A DNA stretch of 64,000 bases. It comes from Pogonophryne albipinna (taxonomy: Eukaryota > Chordata > Actinopteri > Perciformes > Artedidraconidae). The notes below the pieces were generated by a model, which searched no databases, had not been told where the DNA came from, and saw only the letters and a list, made by a program, of their open reading frames with translations. The position numbers and the translations under genes are program-made. The stretch spans positions 4,914,299 to 4,978,298 of the forward strand of contig CM053244.1 in the NCBI GenBank assembly GCA_028583405.1. Reading direction: 5' to 3'. This document shows positions 10,472-22,608 of this stretch, in pieces; position 1 is the first letter of the stretch; every line of letters begins with the position of its first letter.

Positions 10472-13400
10472 ATGGATTCCAGAGAAGAAGAAATTGCAAG
10501 ACTGTTGAACTCCAACATTGTGAGAGGGACAGCCTCTGATGAGCAATGGGTTGAGCTGATCACAGATTACTTTCTGACGGCACCGGTTGAAGTTGCCCCA
10601 TTATCCGGCTCCGATTCAGAGTCAGACAGCCCTGACAGCAGCCCTCAGACCACAGATGCTGAAGATGAGGAAGACACCACCGAGGACGGACCACTTGTTA
10701 GTGACCCGGTGGCTGAGACCCTTCAGACAGCGGCAGGGTATTATGTGAGCGAGGACAGCGCCAACGAAACTGAAAAAGCCCGTGCGTATAGGTGTAGCTG
10801 CACTTTTAATAATGGTGTTCCCTGTTACACTCGTTTCACACCCGAGGAGATGGCCAAGACACGAGATCAGATGAATGAGATGACAAGTGGTAAGTCACGT
10901 GATTTATTTAAATGCCTTTGACTTGGGAGGGGGCTGGGTTGTGTTTAAAAGAAAAAGCTAAATGGGCAGTGATAAATCTTTGGTAGGCCAAACCTATGTG
11001 TCGAACATTATACAAGGGCAATGTGTGTACGATGGGCCTGTGTGTTTTGTAATACAAGTTAAATTTACATTTTCAGTGATGAGTGATTAACACAAAAAAT
11101 AATGCAATATTTAAAATATTTCCAGGTGAAAAGCATTTGGTCCTCATTGGAAAAATAAGCACCAACATGAATCTCTCCAAGCTGTTCAAAGAGAGGCCAC
11201 CAAAAAGACAGGAAACAGCAGAGAACGTCTTATTACATAGATGGGCAAAAAATCTGCCGGGAGACATTCAAGTTTTTACATGGGTGAGTTTGATTTTGAA
11301 TAGACATCAATTTCTGCAGTATTACTATTTTAAAATGAAGTAGTCAGTTATTAGAATTGAACTGAGTTCGAGTTTATCAGCTCACAGTTAACAACAGAAT
11401 AGAAGCAAAATATGTTAACAATAACAAATTGAAAATACGTGATTGTACATAATACAAAATATAAAATCTATAAATGTATCTTTGTGCACGTGAACCCATA
11501 CATGTATACTCATACATAAAAATGTACAAATAAAAACAGACTTACATACGATTGTATTTAAGTATTTGTTTTTATTTGTACATTTTTGCATACTTAAAAC
11601 TAAAGCAATGATAAATACAAAATATAACACAAACTAGGACCAAAACCTAATTACAATCTTCTGTAACCGACATTATCCCTTCAAAGACTTGTATTTTAAA
11701 CGTTTTCAGAATGTGTCAAGACAAGCTGACCGCGATCATTCGGTTCTATAAAGAACATGGCTTGGCACCAAGGCTGAGGCGTGGTGGTCGTGTGATGAGC
11801 AGAAGGGTGCTGTCCTTTGAAGACATCCAGCGAATCGCACATTTCATCAATAACTTTGCAGATGTATTTTCCATGCCACTTCCTGGACGGATACAAGGGT
11901 TTAAGATGACAGACATACGTGTTCTTCCAACAACCGAGACCAAGTCCTCTGTGTGGCGGAAATACAAGGCCCAGATGCAGGAGAATTGTGGGTATTTTCT
12001 TGCATCTTAATTATTTGTTTGTTTTTTACACAGAGAAGCCTGTTTTTTTTCAATGAAAACTAATGATGAGTAATCTAACAATGCCATCTTTCTCTTTAAT
12101 CACCTTCCCAGGTCACCGTGCTGCTGGTAACAACAAATTCAGGAAGCTGTGGAAGGAGCTCATTCCCAGTGTGGTGATTGGGAGACCGATGACAGACCTT
12201 TGTTGGTTTTGCCAAAAAAATAACATGGCAATTTACCGTAGCTCCAATCTTCCAGACTGCGTAAAATCTGCTAAACTGAGGAAGCAGGAAGAACACCTCC
12301 GCACCGTGGGTATAGAGCGGCAGGCTTACCAGGAGATGGTTGCTAGCTGTAAGCAAACAGTTAGTGAGCTGGGAGTGAAACTAGGACCCAACCCAACCTG
12401 TAGCAGAGAAACTACCATCCACTACAGCTTTGACTACGCACAGCAGGTGAGGCATATGATAGTGACGAATAATGTGATAATGATACATCACTTCAAGCCC
12501 CTAAACAGATGTGTTGGGTTTGTATCAATATGTATGTTCACATACATTCTTGAAGAGTGATATGTAGATGGGGAAATAAACTTATTAGGATTTTCTTAAC
12601 AAATGAAGTCGGAGTATCTGTTTTTTCCTCTACTGTTAATAGACATCACCAACACAAAAGGAAACGTACAGTCACAAAATACTGCAAATATAATTTAAAA
12701 ACTCATGTTGTCTTCCTCATTAGTCCATACATCTGTTGGTCTGGTGTTACAGGTCCACTACCCCAGTGACCCTCTCCAGCCGGGGCCCATTTACTTTCTG
12801 GTTCCCAGGAAGTGTGGAGTATTTGGTGTCTGCTGTGAAGGTGTTCCTCTACCTCATTGATGAGGCTCACTGCAACAGCATGGGCTCTATTGCTGTCATC
12901 TCGTTCCTTCACCACTTCTTCTCCCAGTATGGGCTTGGGGAAAAACATGTCCTTCTGCACTGCGACAACTGCTCTGGGCAAAACAAAAACAGGTACCTTA
13001 TCTGGTACCTAGCTTGGCGATGCATGGTGGGACTCCATACAACGATATCTTTACACTTTCTGATTGCTGGCAACACCAAATTTGCGCCTGACTGGTGTTT
13101 TGGCCTATTTAAGCAGCGGTTCCGCCGCACACCAGTGTCCTGCCTGGAGGACATCAGCCAGGCTGTCAGGGCCAGTACAGAGACTGGAATCAACATCCCC
13201 CAGCTGGTTGGGAATGAGTCAGGGGAAACCTTCCTGCCCCCAGCTTCAGACCTCTGCCAGGTATCAGAAGGTACCATCACATCCGCTTCACAAGTGCCGA
13301 GCCTGGAGTGGTTTATGCCAAGGAGCTAATGGACAATCAGGAGGTTTCCTACATGCTGCTTCGTCCAGGGGGCGTTAGTGACCGTGTAGCACGTCCTACT

Positions 13401-13522
13401 GACCTAAGTCCTCCTGGGCTTGATGGAAAACGGCAGTGGTACCTCTATGAGAGAATCAGAGAGTTCTGCACGGAGGAGGCCAAAGACATCACCTGCCCCA
13501 AACCCTCAACACTTTATTGCTA
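10472..13522 (+). pseudogene. Multi-exon DUF7869-like putative transposase gene, broken
   Basis: Exon 1 is 10472-10889 (ATG at 10472, acidic Ser/Asp/Glu-rich N-terminus, then CSCTFNNGVPCYTRF). Exon 2 is 11126-11283 (KISTNMNLSKLF). Exon 3 is about 11710-11987, exon 4 is 12112-12446 (DLCWFCQKNN, HYSFDYAQQ), and exon 5 is 12753-13522. All introns have GT-AG ends, and phases agree between exons 1/2, 3/4 and 4/5. The core has YLIDEAH, LHCDNCSGQNKNR and NTKFAPDWCFG, which look like spaced acidic positions of an RNase H-type nuclease, and ends near DITCPKPS. From memory the family is annotated in fish and invertebrates as uncharacterised DUF7869-type proteins. Breaks seen: a deletion after MCQD in exon 3 with loss of phase, a short deletion before YLIDEAH (about 12838-12850), and a one-base shift near 13240. 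Transposase function is inferred from the flanking inverted repeats. Confidence 0.75.
11290..11700. other. Intron 2 of the DUF7869-like gene
   Basis: AT-rich intron without coding. It contains an imperfect inverted repeat around 11465-11590: 'gtacaaataaaaacagac' at about 11524 versus 'tttttatttgtacat' at about 11568. Confidence 0.6.
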
Positions 13523-13986
13523 GAGAGTGAGCTAGTGAGTGAAGGCATAATTAATCATTATTATGTCATTCTTAATATTCCGTAAATACTGTAGTGATTT
13601 GTAAATATATTTCAAATTGGTTTAATGTACTTGTTTTTACTATGTTGCTTGCTTTTGCTATATTTGGATGCTGTTTTCTGCTTTTTCACTTCATTATTCC
13701 AGATGGGAAACTTGATTTGCAGTCAGAAGCGCATGATCATTTTGATTGATAATCGATATTGTACATTTTATTTATATATTATTTTGCTTGTGTGTTCACA
13801 TGCAGCTTCTTTCTGAATGAACGTGTGCCAAGTTATTGAACTGTATATAATTTGACATATTCACCAAGTATTTATTAATGCCAACTAAGTTTAATGTGTG
13901 CTTTTTTTTTTTTTTTTAATACAGGTTCCAGAATGTTATGCTTTTTACATGCCTACATGCACCTATGCTCATGTACATATCACCTC
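13523..13986. other. 3' untranslated region of the DUF7869-like gene
   Basis: AT-rich, no coding feature. A T-run at 13903-13918 precedes the foldback at 13987. Confidence 0.5.
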
Positions 13987-14166
13987 GTGCACACCCATAC
14001 CCACGTGCATGCCCATTATCACGTGCACGCTCATTAGTATACAATTTGAATGTTTGCGTGCTCAAACATGACCACTAAAATGTACACAAGTTCAACTTTG
14101 CATTCAAATTGTATATTGATGAGCGTGCACGTGACAATGGGCGTGCACGTGGGTGTGGGCGTGCAC
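13987..14166. repeat. Subterminal foldback with 66-bp arms
   Basis: The left arm 13987-14052 and right arm 14101-14166 are inverted copies of about 90% identity, separated by 48 nt. The arms are made of repeated GTGCACG/CGTGCAC and CCCA words, so smaller hairpins can form within each arm. It lies about 320 bp inside the right end of the transposon. Confidence 0.85.
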
Positions 14167-14482
14167 ATTTATATGAGTGCCTTAGTTCTAGGGATTGAAG
14201 TGTGCATGTGACAAAGGTGGAACAGTATAGTCTGTGTGTATGTGTTTGTGCAAACATGCCATGGTACATTTGTTTTATTGTTCATTTGAATAAATACCTT
14301 AAAATTGACTGCAAACTTTGAAGGCCTTTCTCTCAAAATGATGAGTCGGTGACAGTCATTATATAATGGGACATATTTTGCTTAATATTTGGAGTACGAA
14401 AACAATCCTGATATCATTAGAAAGCTAGGACTCTCCTCTTTCCAGCAGTGTATACAACTCAAAATGTGTCTTCGGGTCAATG

Positions 14483-14780
14483 CGACTGATTTCGATAGAG
14501 CAGGTCACATATACACTAAGTATATAAGTCACGGTACTACTTGGTCGGCGGTGACTATCCTCGGTGCAGTAAGTGCATAATCCCTGTGTGTCCTTGGAGT
14601 GCGGATTTATTGGTTCAGTTAGATCCTGCTCACAGGAACAAGTTTTCCTGCAGTTCTCACAGCACACTCTGGACAGGAAGTGTGTGACCATGCTTAAACC
14701 TCGGACTGTAGGGAACAGCTCCAGCTACCTGCAGCAAGCAAGGGTCAATGTGACTGATTTGGATAGAGCAGGTCACATAT
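14483..14780 (-). repeat. Right terminal inverted repeat and a second outer copy
   Basis: 14483-14512 pairs with 9804-9833. A second copy in the same orientation stands at 14751-14780. Over 39 bp (14474-14512 and 14742-14780, from gggtcaatg to cacatat) the two differ at only two positions. The 268 bp between them carry no gene. This is either a neighbouring related element or an alternative right end. Confidence 0.8.
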
Positions 14781-15101
14781 ATCATAAGACAAAAGTGTCC
14801 TCTGAATCTCCTTTGTCCTCTACCTTTAATCTCTCACTCTCTCACAGCTTTCTTTTTCAACTGAGACTTGCTTTTTTACAGTATCCATAGCAACATGCAT
14901 TTCTTGAAATTATCTGACCAGCCTTTCCCAGTAGTGCTTAAAAAAAATGACATTGTCCTCATTTAAATATTTTTCACATTGTACACATTTTATCATTATT
15001 TATGTTTAGGATGTTTGTTAGATTCACTTAGGAGGAGAGGTTTGTTAGATTCACTTAGGAGGAGAGGTTTGTTAGATTCACTTAGGAGGAGAGGTTCCAG
15101 G
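14781..15101. repeat. Unassigned DNA with a 27-bp triplet repeat
   Basis: At 15014-15094 three perfect copies of a 27-bp unit (tttgttagattcacttagga plus ggagagg) stand head to tail. The rest shows nothing recognisable. Confidence 0.8.
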
Positions 15102-15654
15102 CAGGGTTTCCGCTAGGATTTCTTCTCGCCGGTCAGAATTTATTTTCAATAATAATAAGAAGAATTGTGTAGCAGAATTTCACCGGACTATGACCGGATA
15201 TGCTGACTAGTGATGTGTCGCCCGCGAACGAGCCTTTTGTTGTTAAGTAATACAAGACAGAATGATATGATGATCTCCGCGCTACAGCTGCTCCGTGCAT
15301 GCATGCAGTGACATGTAATATCCAAGGATTAGAGACGGTTGGATGCTGCTGTTTTGAGCACTGCAATATATTTATTTTCACTATGTTATTTATTTATGAT
15401 TATCCTTAGGCTCAGAAGAGATTTGATGTCAGCTGTTGCTGTCTTTTTTTCTATAGTTAATTGTTACTGAAATAGAGCCCTGCTGTTTCGTCAGGGCCTT
15501 TTCTTTAAATATAATTTTAAAATGTCGATACAGTAGCCCCTTTTTTTAAATGTCTATGCTTACGTTTTTATAGGTGTTTGCTATCTGCTTTGTGTAGCGT
15601 GGTTCTGCAAGTCAGTGCATTCATTGGGTGGGATATCAGAGAGTCAAGGGTCTG

Positions 15655-15825
15655 TAAATAAGCCCCTCCCCCTCACAACCAACTTCCTCCTGACTGCTTT
15701 TCTGTTTTGTTTCTTTTTGGCTTTGTTTTTGTTTTGTTTGTCTACCCTCCCTCCCAAATGTAAAGCGTCTTTGGGTTCAAGAAAAGCGCTATAGAAATAA
15801 AATGTATTATTATTAAATGCAATGA
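15655..15825 (+). repeat. SINE/LINE-type retroposon tail
   Basis: The stretch ends in aaagcgctatagaaataaaa followed by a short ATT repeat, the usual 3' tail of fish L2-related retroposons. No promoter boxes are evident upstream, so only the tail is claimed. Confidence 0.55.
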
Positions 15826-16017
15826 AAACATTTGGCCACAGCAAATCATTTATATTAAACATGTAATTTTTACTTTTGAATACTTCAGTACAAAGGATGT
15901 ATTGAATAATTTAAGTGATATATGTACACATAAAAATCATTAGTCAAAACAGGGCTACATTTGATTTAATCGTAACAGTGTTTAAATTAACTTTGAATAA
16001 TAACACGGGAGAAACGG

Positions 16018-16176
<159 letters not shown>

Positions 16177-16245
16177 ACAGCCCGTCAGTTTCCCGTCAGG
16201 CGCTAAACAGTGTGCGGGGCTTCAGGTGATTATGCAGCAGCTGAT

Positions 16246-17560
16246 CTTTTATACATAACTATGAGTCCCCGGTGCGTCGGGGGACTCACGCAGCGTCAGA
16301 AATAAAACCCTTTCTCTTTTCCTCCGTACCCAAATATTTTTAAAACTGGGGTACAACGAGCGGATACAGATTTGCGGCGGACCCACAGAGAGTTGCTATC
16401 AGAAACAATGCCTGACGTGTTTTGGACGTAATATGGTATTTGTTTACATTAGCAAGCCTCGCTAACACTCAGAGCTAACCTGTACTGGAGAGCACGTGTG
16501 TTTAAAAAGCAGGAAAATAAAAAAGGAACTCACCTTGTGATAAACCTGAGAGAAAAAGCATTTGAGCTCCATACTGTTTCAGAAATAATCCTTGATGTGG
16601 TTTAAACAGGATGGCGTTTTATCACAGCAGAATTTTACTTTATCTCCGGTATAATTCTGATCAGGCATTAGCTCCGCCTCCTCTTTTGTTTTTCAAGCTA
16701 AGGACCCACAATCCTCGTTTCTCTAACAGGGCTGCAAAAGAGGGGTATGAGCAATCCAGTCTCACGGCATTTTGTGTTATAGTCACGACATTTAATCTAT
16801 GTTGGTGTTCACCAACACGATTTCCCCCTTTTTTTCGTGTCACAAACAACGATTTTAAAAGCAATGTATTTCTTCTGGTAGTGTGTTTCGTGCCTGCGTC
16901 TTTTTGTCCGGTCGGGTCTTGGAAGACCGGAAGCTGTGGGGTTCATAAAAACATGTTCTTGCTCAATATCAAGCCACGATTATTGTTTTTATTTTTAAAT
17001 CGTATAATGTCGGACTTCTTTTGTCGTCTGTGAGGAAAATAAATGGCTCAGAGCCTCAGAATACTGAAATCTGTATTTTTGAATCTTTTTTTCCTTCTAA
17101 TTTGTTATTCTTTTCTAAATAACACACTGTTATTTACTCACCAATAACACACAATTATCCTTGCTTTTATTTATTTATTTAATTCCATAATCTCAGGCTT
17201 TTTTGCCGTCCGTCAGGAACTGAATTTCAAAATAAAATAACCGGAAACAGATACAGCCACTGAACTGATTACCCAAGATCCTCAGCTATGGTTTAAGCTC
17301 GGTGATTGGATGGTTTAGCCGCAATGCACGTTGGGATATGGTGTTTATGTGATATGAAATCCGGAAAAAACAATAATTTATTCCGAGTGTTCTTGCTTTT
17401 CTCTTTGAAAGTCATCACATAACGGCATTGTAATACACGGTTCGGCTGCATTAAATATTACAGATCTGCCGTAGTTCTTTATTCATCGAGCCCTGATGAG
17501 AAGACCTCTGGACAAACAGGAAGAACTGCCACCGAAACTGAATACGTGACGTGGATCATA
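16246..17560. other. Decayed MITE-like repeats, no gene
   Basis: The interval has features of dispersed fish repeats but no clear ends: two related words, gtcgtctgtgagga (17020) and gccgtccgtcagga (17205), and the segment 16760-16860 around tctcacggcattttgtgtta. The 140-aa ORF 16611-17033 has no recognisable domain and is taken as chance. Confidence 0.4.
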
Positions 17561-19184
17561 AATATATCAGCAATTAAACAACATCTCACATTTCTCTTCA
17601 CACAATACGTCTCCTTGCAGTATCAACACTAATTCGGCTGACTTTTATATTTGATCCAATTAATAGATAGGTTATATTTACACCATAACGGTGCACAGCT
17701 GATAGAAAAGGACTTGTAGTTTTTAAAGATATTACTGATTTTCTTTGAATATAAGAATGTAAATACTGAGTTGAGAGAATAGTCAGGGGAGACACATCTA
17801 TGGAATCACAATTTCAATAGCTTACCATTAAATGACGGATATGCCTTTCTGTCTGTGATGTTTTACAAATCAGATATTAATGTGTAGAAGTAAAACATGT
17901 TAAATAGTATAGCAATATCCTGTAAAATTATGTAAAAACATGAATAAAACTACACATCTTCAGATGTTATACATACATAAGTGTCCTACACTAATTATAC
18001 AAAGTTATTATGGCTGTGTGTACCTTGTGTGCACCGCCTAGTGGTTAAAGCACGTTATTTAATTATTTTGTTAATGTTATATTTGATGAAAAAAATATTA
18101 AGAGTACATACTTTCATAGGGGGAAAGTAGAAGGTCTGTGATAGAAATATAGAATATAAAAAATCAAGAAGATACTATAAGTGATCTCTACAATAAAACA
18201 GTTTAGTTTCGGATGTACAAAGATATTAATAGGAGGAGGTGCAAAACAGAAAAACTAATTAACCTTTATTCAAACATTAAAGAATACTTTAGGTTAAGGT
18301 CTTCTTCTATCTTCAGATAAATATTAAGCCTGAGCCGGGGGGTGGGGGGCTATGGGGCAGGTTGAGCTGCTAATGCTGCTTGAAACTACCTTTTATTAAC
18401 AGTAAAGTGTACTCAAACTCAGATAAAAAATATTTCAGCAAGTGTACATAAAAACAAGAGTAAACCCATTTCCTTTTAGTTCTGATGGCAAGATGGCACT
18501 TTATATACTGTCATGCAAATGCACACCTAGAGAAGAGCTCGACAATATGTGTCTGCAGAGAGGATGTGCTCCAGCAAGCCTTTTCTGGGTGTTGACTTCA
18601 TGTTCTCCAGCTTCCTGAGAGTGAGAATAGCTTGACAGTAGCTGTGTCACACTATGCTCTCTCTTCACATGTGTGGGTGGGGAATATGAGCTTATGTTCA
18701 CCTCTATCCTTTTTCTGTGCCAGGGACTACATGCTGTGCATGTGCCGCAACCTTGTTATCCCTGCCTGGAAGACCTGTGGCTTGAAAATAGACATACGCC
18801 CCCCACCCAAAAATGAAATGGCTCTGTCTCTCTACCTTATATCACCTGGTTGCCTGGTGTTATGTGTGTGACGTACTGCTAGCCCAGGATCTAAAATAGC
18901 TTCAGTTAATCCCTCAGGTTTCAATAGCTGTCACTATACCTTATATCACCTGAGCTGAGCACGGGAAAGAGAGGAAGGAATGAAAATAGAGGATATGAGC
19001 ATCGGAGCCATAGGAAAGGGAGGGGGGGGGGGGTGACACAACAGAGGATGGCAAAGGAGGCATAAGGCGCCGTTAGGAAATGTAAAGCAAAACAAAAAGT
19101 TTCCATGTTTAATGGAAGGAAATTGAAAGAGTACTCGACTCCACTTCGAGCGATATAACTATTAACAAAGCACTTATATACTAA
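17561..19184. other. Unassigned AT-rich DNA
   Basis: No gene, repeat array or terminal repeats recognised, apart from a G-run at 19021-19033. Confidence 0.5.
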
Positions 19185-19357
19185 TAAAGGACTGGCTTAT
19201 CTAAAGCCAGTTGAGTAGCACTTGAAATGTTTGGCTCTATGAAACCTGATGTACTTTATGGTTCTGTTTTCTTCTAGTTTGTATCCTCCTGGTCGAATGC
19301 ACTTATTGTAAGTCGCTTTGGATAAAAGCGTCAGCTAAATGCAATGTAATGTAATGT
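19185..19357 (+). repeat. Fish SINE-type element, 3' part
   Basis: Ends with gtaagtcgctttggataaaa, gcgtcagctaaatgca and a TAATG repeat. This is a very common dispersed element in fish genomes. The same consensus recurs in inverse orientation at about 21120-21330. Confidence 0.7.
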
Positions 19358-20340
19358 ACTCAAAAGGCTGCAATTTAAGTCATCTATTTCTCCCTGCAGG
19401 ACGCCAGCCAGTCACTCAATCCTTCAAACAGTGGATCTCCATCAATTATTTACCCTCAGCCCTTGTACTTTTCCACTACAGATTGCAGGCTTATTGCAGA
19501 GCCCTGTAATCACATCTCCCCTGGGCCAGCGCGGGCTGAAATAGTAATGGAAGATACGTAACATCTAAAGCCACAGCATGTTGGGATGTCATCCGTGTTG
19601 TCGAGCCATCAACACTCCTCCAGCTATGACTCACCCACAGTGGCCTTGCCTTTAAAATAGCTTATAATGGCCTGCAGAAAGGCCTGTATCTCACACACAG
19701 AAGTGCTTTCAGGTTATGTGCAAGCGTCAAGAGAGGCCAAGCAGATTATGCAGTCTGGACAGGCTGCTGTCAAAGCAACAAAATAATGCCTATAATATTG
19801 TCATTGTTTTAACCCTTGTGTTGTGTTCGAAAGCTGTTACCGTTCATGGTGTTCGCGGTCAATTTTCACCCGTGATTTATTTCAGTCCAAAACACACAAA
19901 TAATGACTATCATCCAATATTGTTTTAACTATATCATAACTAACTTATTATGCATTCATAACCGTACAATCCTGTTGTAATTGTATTTTATGGCCCCAAA
20001 ACACATTACACCACATATTGCACACGTGCATGTGTGTGTTCAGGTTCAAGTGTTTGTGTACATATTCTTTGTGAAAGGTGGAGTTCCCGTGGGGGAGGGG
20101 GCAGAGGGATGGGAGACCAGGTGCATGTTGTGAACAATTATTGTTACAGTGGATGAAGGGGGAGGGGTGTCTAAAGTCAAGGATGAATTTTGATTGGGCC
20201 AAATTTGCCCCCGAGTCACCCACAACAATTCTGCCGGGTTTTCCCAGACCCGAAAACCAAATGATACACTTTTTTTTAGAGACCTTCAGACTTGGCTAAA
20301 ATTGTCATTGACATATGTCATTAGATAAATTGTCTATCAG
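19358..20340. other. Unassigned DNA upstream of the Crypton remnant
   Basis: No recognisable coding sequence. If the Crypton gene once extended upstream, its earlier exons are not recognisable here. Confidence 0.45.
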
Positions 20341-20808
20341 TTTATTTCATCTGTGGTTTATGATGGCTACACAAACCATAGCTTGAGAAGCACGGCTCTA
20401 CAACTGCTCTCTCAGGCAGGTCTTGGATCTAAAGAGATCATGTCTGTGACTGGGCACATGTGCGAGAGCAGCCTGAAGAGTTACTGGGCTCCGACAATAA
20501 CCGAAAGGGAGAAATGGAGCAACATCCTGTCCTCCAGCCCAGGATATAGCACCACATCGGGTCAGTGCCTTTCCATGTTGTCTGTCCTTACACACACATT
20601 AGCGGTAGCGATACAACTGTAGCAATATTGTTTCCCGTTTGTTTACATGTTGGGAATTGTGCTTTCAGATGTGTCATCTGCGAAACCCCCGCAAGGAGAG
20701 AGGATCGAGGACAGAAACGTCGATCTGAATATCCCTAAAGATTTCCCATTCACCATGTCACATTGCACCATTAATGGAAACGTTCAGGTCAATGTTAATT
20801 ACAGCTAA
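20341..20808 (+). pseudogene. Crypton-type tyrosine recombinase C-terminus (two exons)
   Basis: Exon 20341-20560 encodes [14 protein letters not shown], then [14 protein letters not shown]. These are the HxxR box (NHSLR), the second His (GH) and the nucleophile Tyr of the YR superfamily, in the form found in Crypton elements and Crypton-derived fish genes. A donor GTCAGT at 20561 and an acceptor TTTCAG before 20669 bracket a 108-bp intron. Exon 20669-20808 continues in phase (split Asp codon) and ends NVQVNVNYS then TAA. The first catalytic Arg and the DNA-binding half are absent upstream, so it is a fragment. No frameshift is seen in what remains; the start of the first exon rests on a weak acceptor (CTATCAG). 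Confidence 0.8.
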
Positions 20809-21119
20809 GGCTCAGAGTTAGTTGCTATCGAAGCAGTTCCTGCCGTTGCAACAGCCAAGTTCAAACATCAACAACGGACTATTTTTTGTAGCGGATGAAT
20901 GTCATTTTAAATCAGTTACAACTATGTTTTTAATCATTAAAAACATTTTCTAAATCAATAAAAGCATTTCAATTAATATCGGGACTCAAGTCGTTACTTT
21001 GTTGAGAATGTGGCCATGTAATAAGCGGGATGATGTGCAGCGACTTGGTCATTATGGGGAAAAGAACACCCGACAGGCAGATCTGCATGAATCCCTTACT
21101 ATACTGTATATTATCCCTT
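20809..21119. other. 3' flank of the Crypton remnant
   Basis: An AATAAA signal at about 20958-20963 lies 150 bp after the stop and could be the polyadenylation site. Nothing else is recognised. Confidence 0.5.
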
Positions 21120-21335
21120 ACTTATTAAGCTGACGCTTATTATCCAAAGCGACTTACATTCACTTCAATACCCTACACATGCCTACGGGAGCAATTAGGG
21201 TTAAGTATCATGCACAAGGATACATCCACGACTGCAAGGGCTGTGCATTGAACCTCTGATTGGTGAATGCCTATATACATTACATTTAATTTAGCTGACG
21301 CTTTGATCCAAAGCGACGTAGAATAGATGCACTAA
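21120..21335 (-). repeat. Fish SINE-type element, inverse orientation
   Basis: Contains attaagctgacgcttattatc, ccaaagcgacttaca and, near the other end, a second tttagctgacgcttt word at 21291. These match the inverse of the tail at 19300-19357. Two overlapping copies seem to be joined. Confidence 0.6.
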
Positions 21336-22608
21336 ACCATAAAAACTGAGAACAAGGAAAATGAAGACATATTTGCTTTATATAAGCTACACCTTTGTAG
21401 GTTCTGGTGTATTAGTTTGAAATGAACTAATTTAGAAATAATTGTGTGTTTGGTTGAATGGCCAAGGCACAAGCAAAGCAGGTTTCAGGGTCAATAAAGA
21501 TGGATGGATGGATAGATAGATAGATGGATAGATAGATAGGGATATGTGGGCCCAGCTGAAATGTGAGCAACTGCAACTATTGAAGCTGAGCGGGCACAGC
21601 ATGAGTGGTTTCCTTCTGGATAGCGCAGCAGATAAAAGGCGTTGTTTACCGTCGTGAGGTGTTGGAAGTGTGCGGGTTCACACAAAGTAACATCAGGTGG
21701 CCTGTGGCTCTTCATCTTACATCTCACTGTGGTCTCAAATTGCTTTGACAAATCACAACTGAGTCAGGGAGGCCTCTGTCAAACTTCAAAAGCAAAGAGA
21801 AGGAAAAATGAGACATGGTAGTGGTTTAAGGCTGAGTGAAAAGAGGAAAATTCAGAGATGTCACAAACTTGGATACACAAGGAAAAGGACTCAATGCACG
21901 ACCGGGAGACAGAGGTAAAGTACAAGTAATATACTTTATTTTCAAGTTGTGTATACAAAAAATTATCGACACTCTTAACGAGGTGAAAAAAAGGCTCCAA
22001 AAAGGCACACCGAAAATCGCTCACTACGTGAGGAACAAAACTTACGAAGAGTTTCAGGAGCATGAATCAGGCTTGAGACAAGATATGAAATTGCTGGTAA
22101 GCAGACTACTGGCATGGAGACAGGACAAGACAAACTGACACGAGACAAAGGAAGGCTGGGGAATTTAAGGCGAGACACGGCAGGCAAAAACACCGTTTTT
22201 CAAGCACTGGTCAATTTTGATTCTACAACATGTTTTCTTTCAGGCTTTTGGAAGGAAAACGTACAAAATACACATTTAAGTGTTTATTTTTACTATAGTT
22301 TGTGTATTTGCGTCTGTAGATTTCTCCTAAATTCTAACGTAACATAAAGTACCGCGACCGCTGTGTGCACCATGTCAACAGAGATATCGTTGGAAAGCTC
22401 CGTCTCTCCTGCACAATCTCATCGGATCCAAATATGGTCATTTCCTTTGTATCAGCAACCAATCGTGAAAGCACAAAGGGGTCTTAAACCAAGAAACAAA
22501 ATCTCATTGGCTGGTGTCAATTTCTGACAACGTGATTCGTTCAGATGCGTCACGTGGTGTGCTAAAACACTTCCTGGTTAGCTTTCCGCTAGAAATTGAA
22601 ATCTCAAA
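21336..22608. other. Unassigned repeats and a GGAT/GATA tract
   Basis: A GATG/GATA microsatellite lies at 21500-21540. Further on, 21830-22190 resembles the non-coding end of a dispersed element (agacaggacaagacaaactgacacgagac) but has no visible terminal repeats. Confidence 0.45.

Larger units (their letters stand above)
9807..14509 (+). mobile_element. DNA-transposon-like unit with a DUF7869-like gene, superfamily unassigned
   Basis: Inverted repeats of 30 bp bracket a multi-exon gene. The left one is 9804-9833 and the right one is 14483-14512; as inverted copies they differ at one position (tgtgaccCgctc versus tgtgaccTgctc). If the outermost TA is the target duplication, the element begins TGTGACC and ends GGTCACA (9807-14509). 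Other TSD readings of 2-4 bp are possible because the flanking bases are ATAT-like. The gene inside occupies 10472-13522 on the + strand. Further parts are a 100-bp tandem duplication near the left end and a 66-bp-arm foldback near the right end. I do not recognise the superfamily. The internal gene is decayed, so this copy is inactive. Confidence 0.72.

Noticed and set aside
16611..17033. 140-aa ORF as an exon
   Set aside because: It lies in DNA with features of dispersed repeats, has no splice context and no domain.
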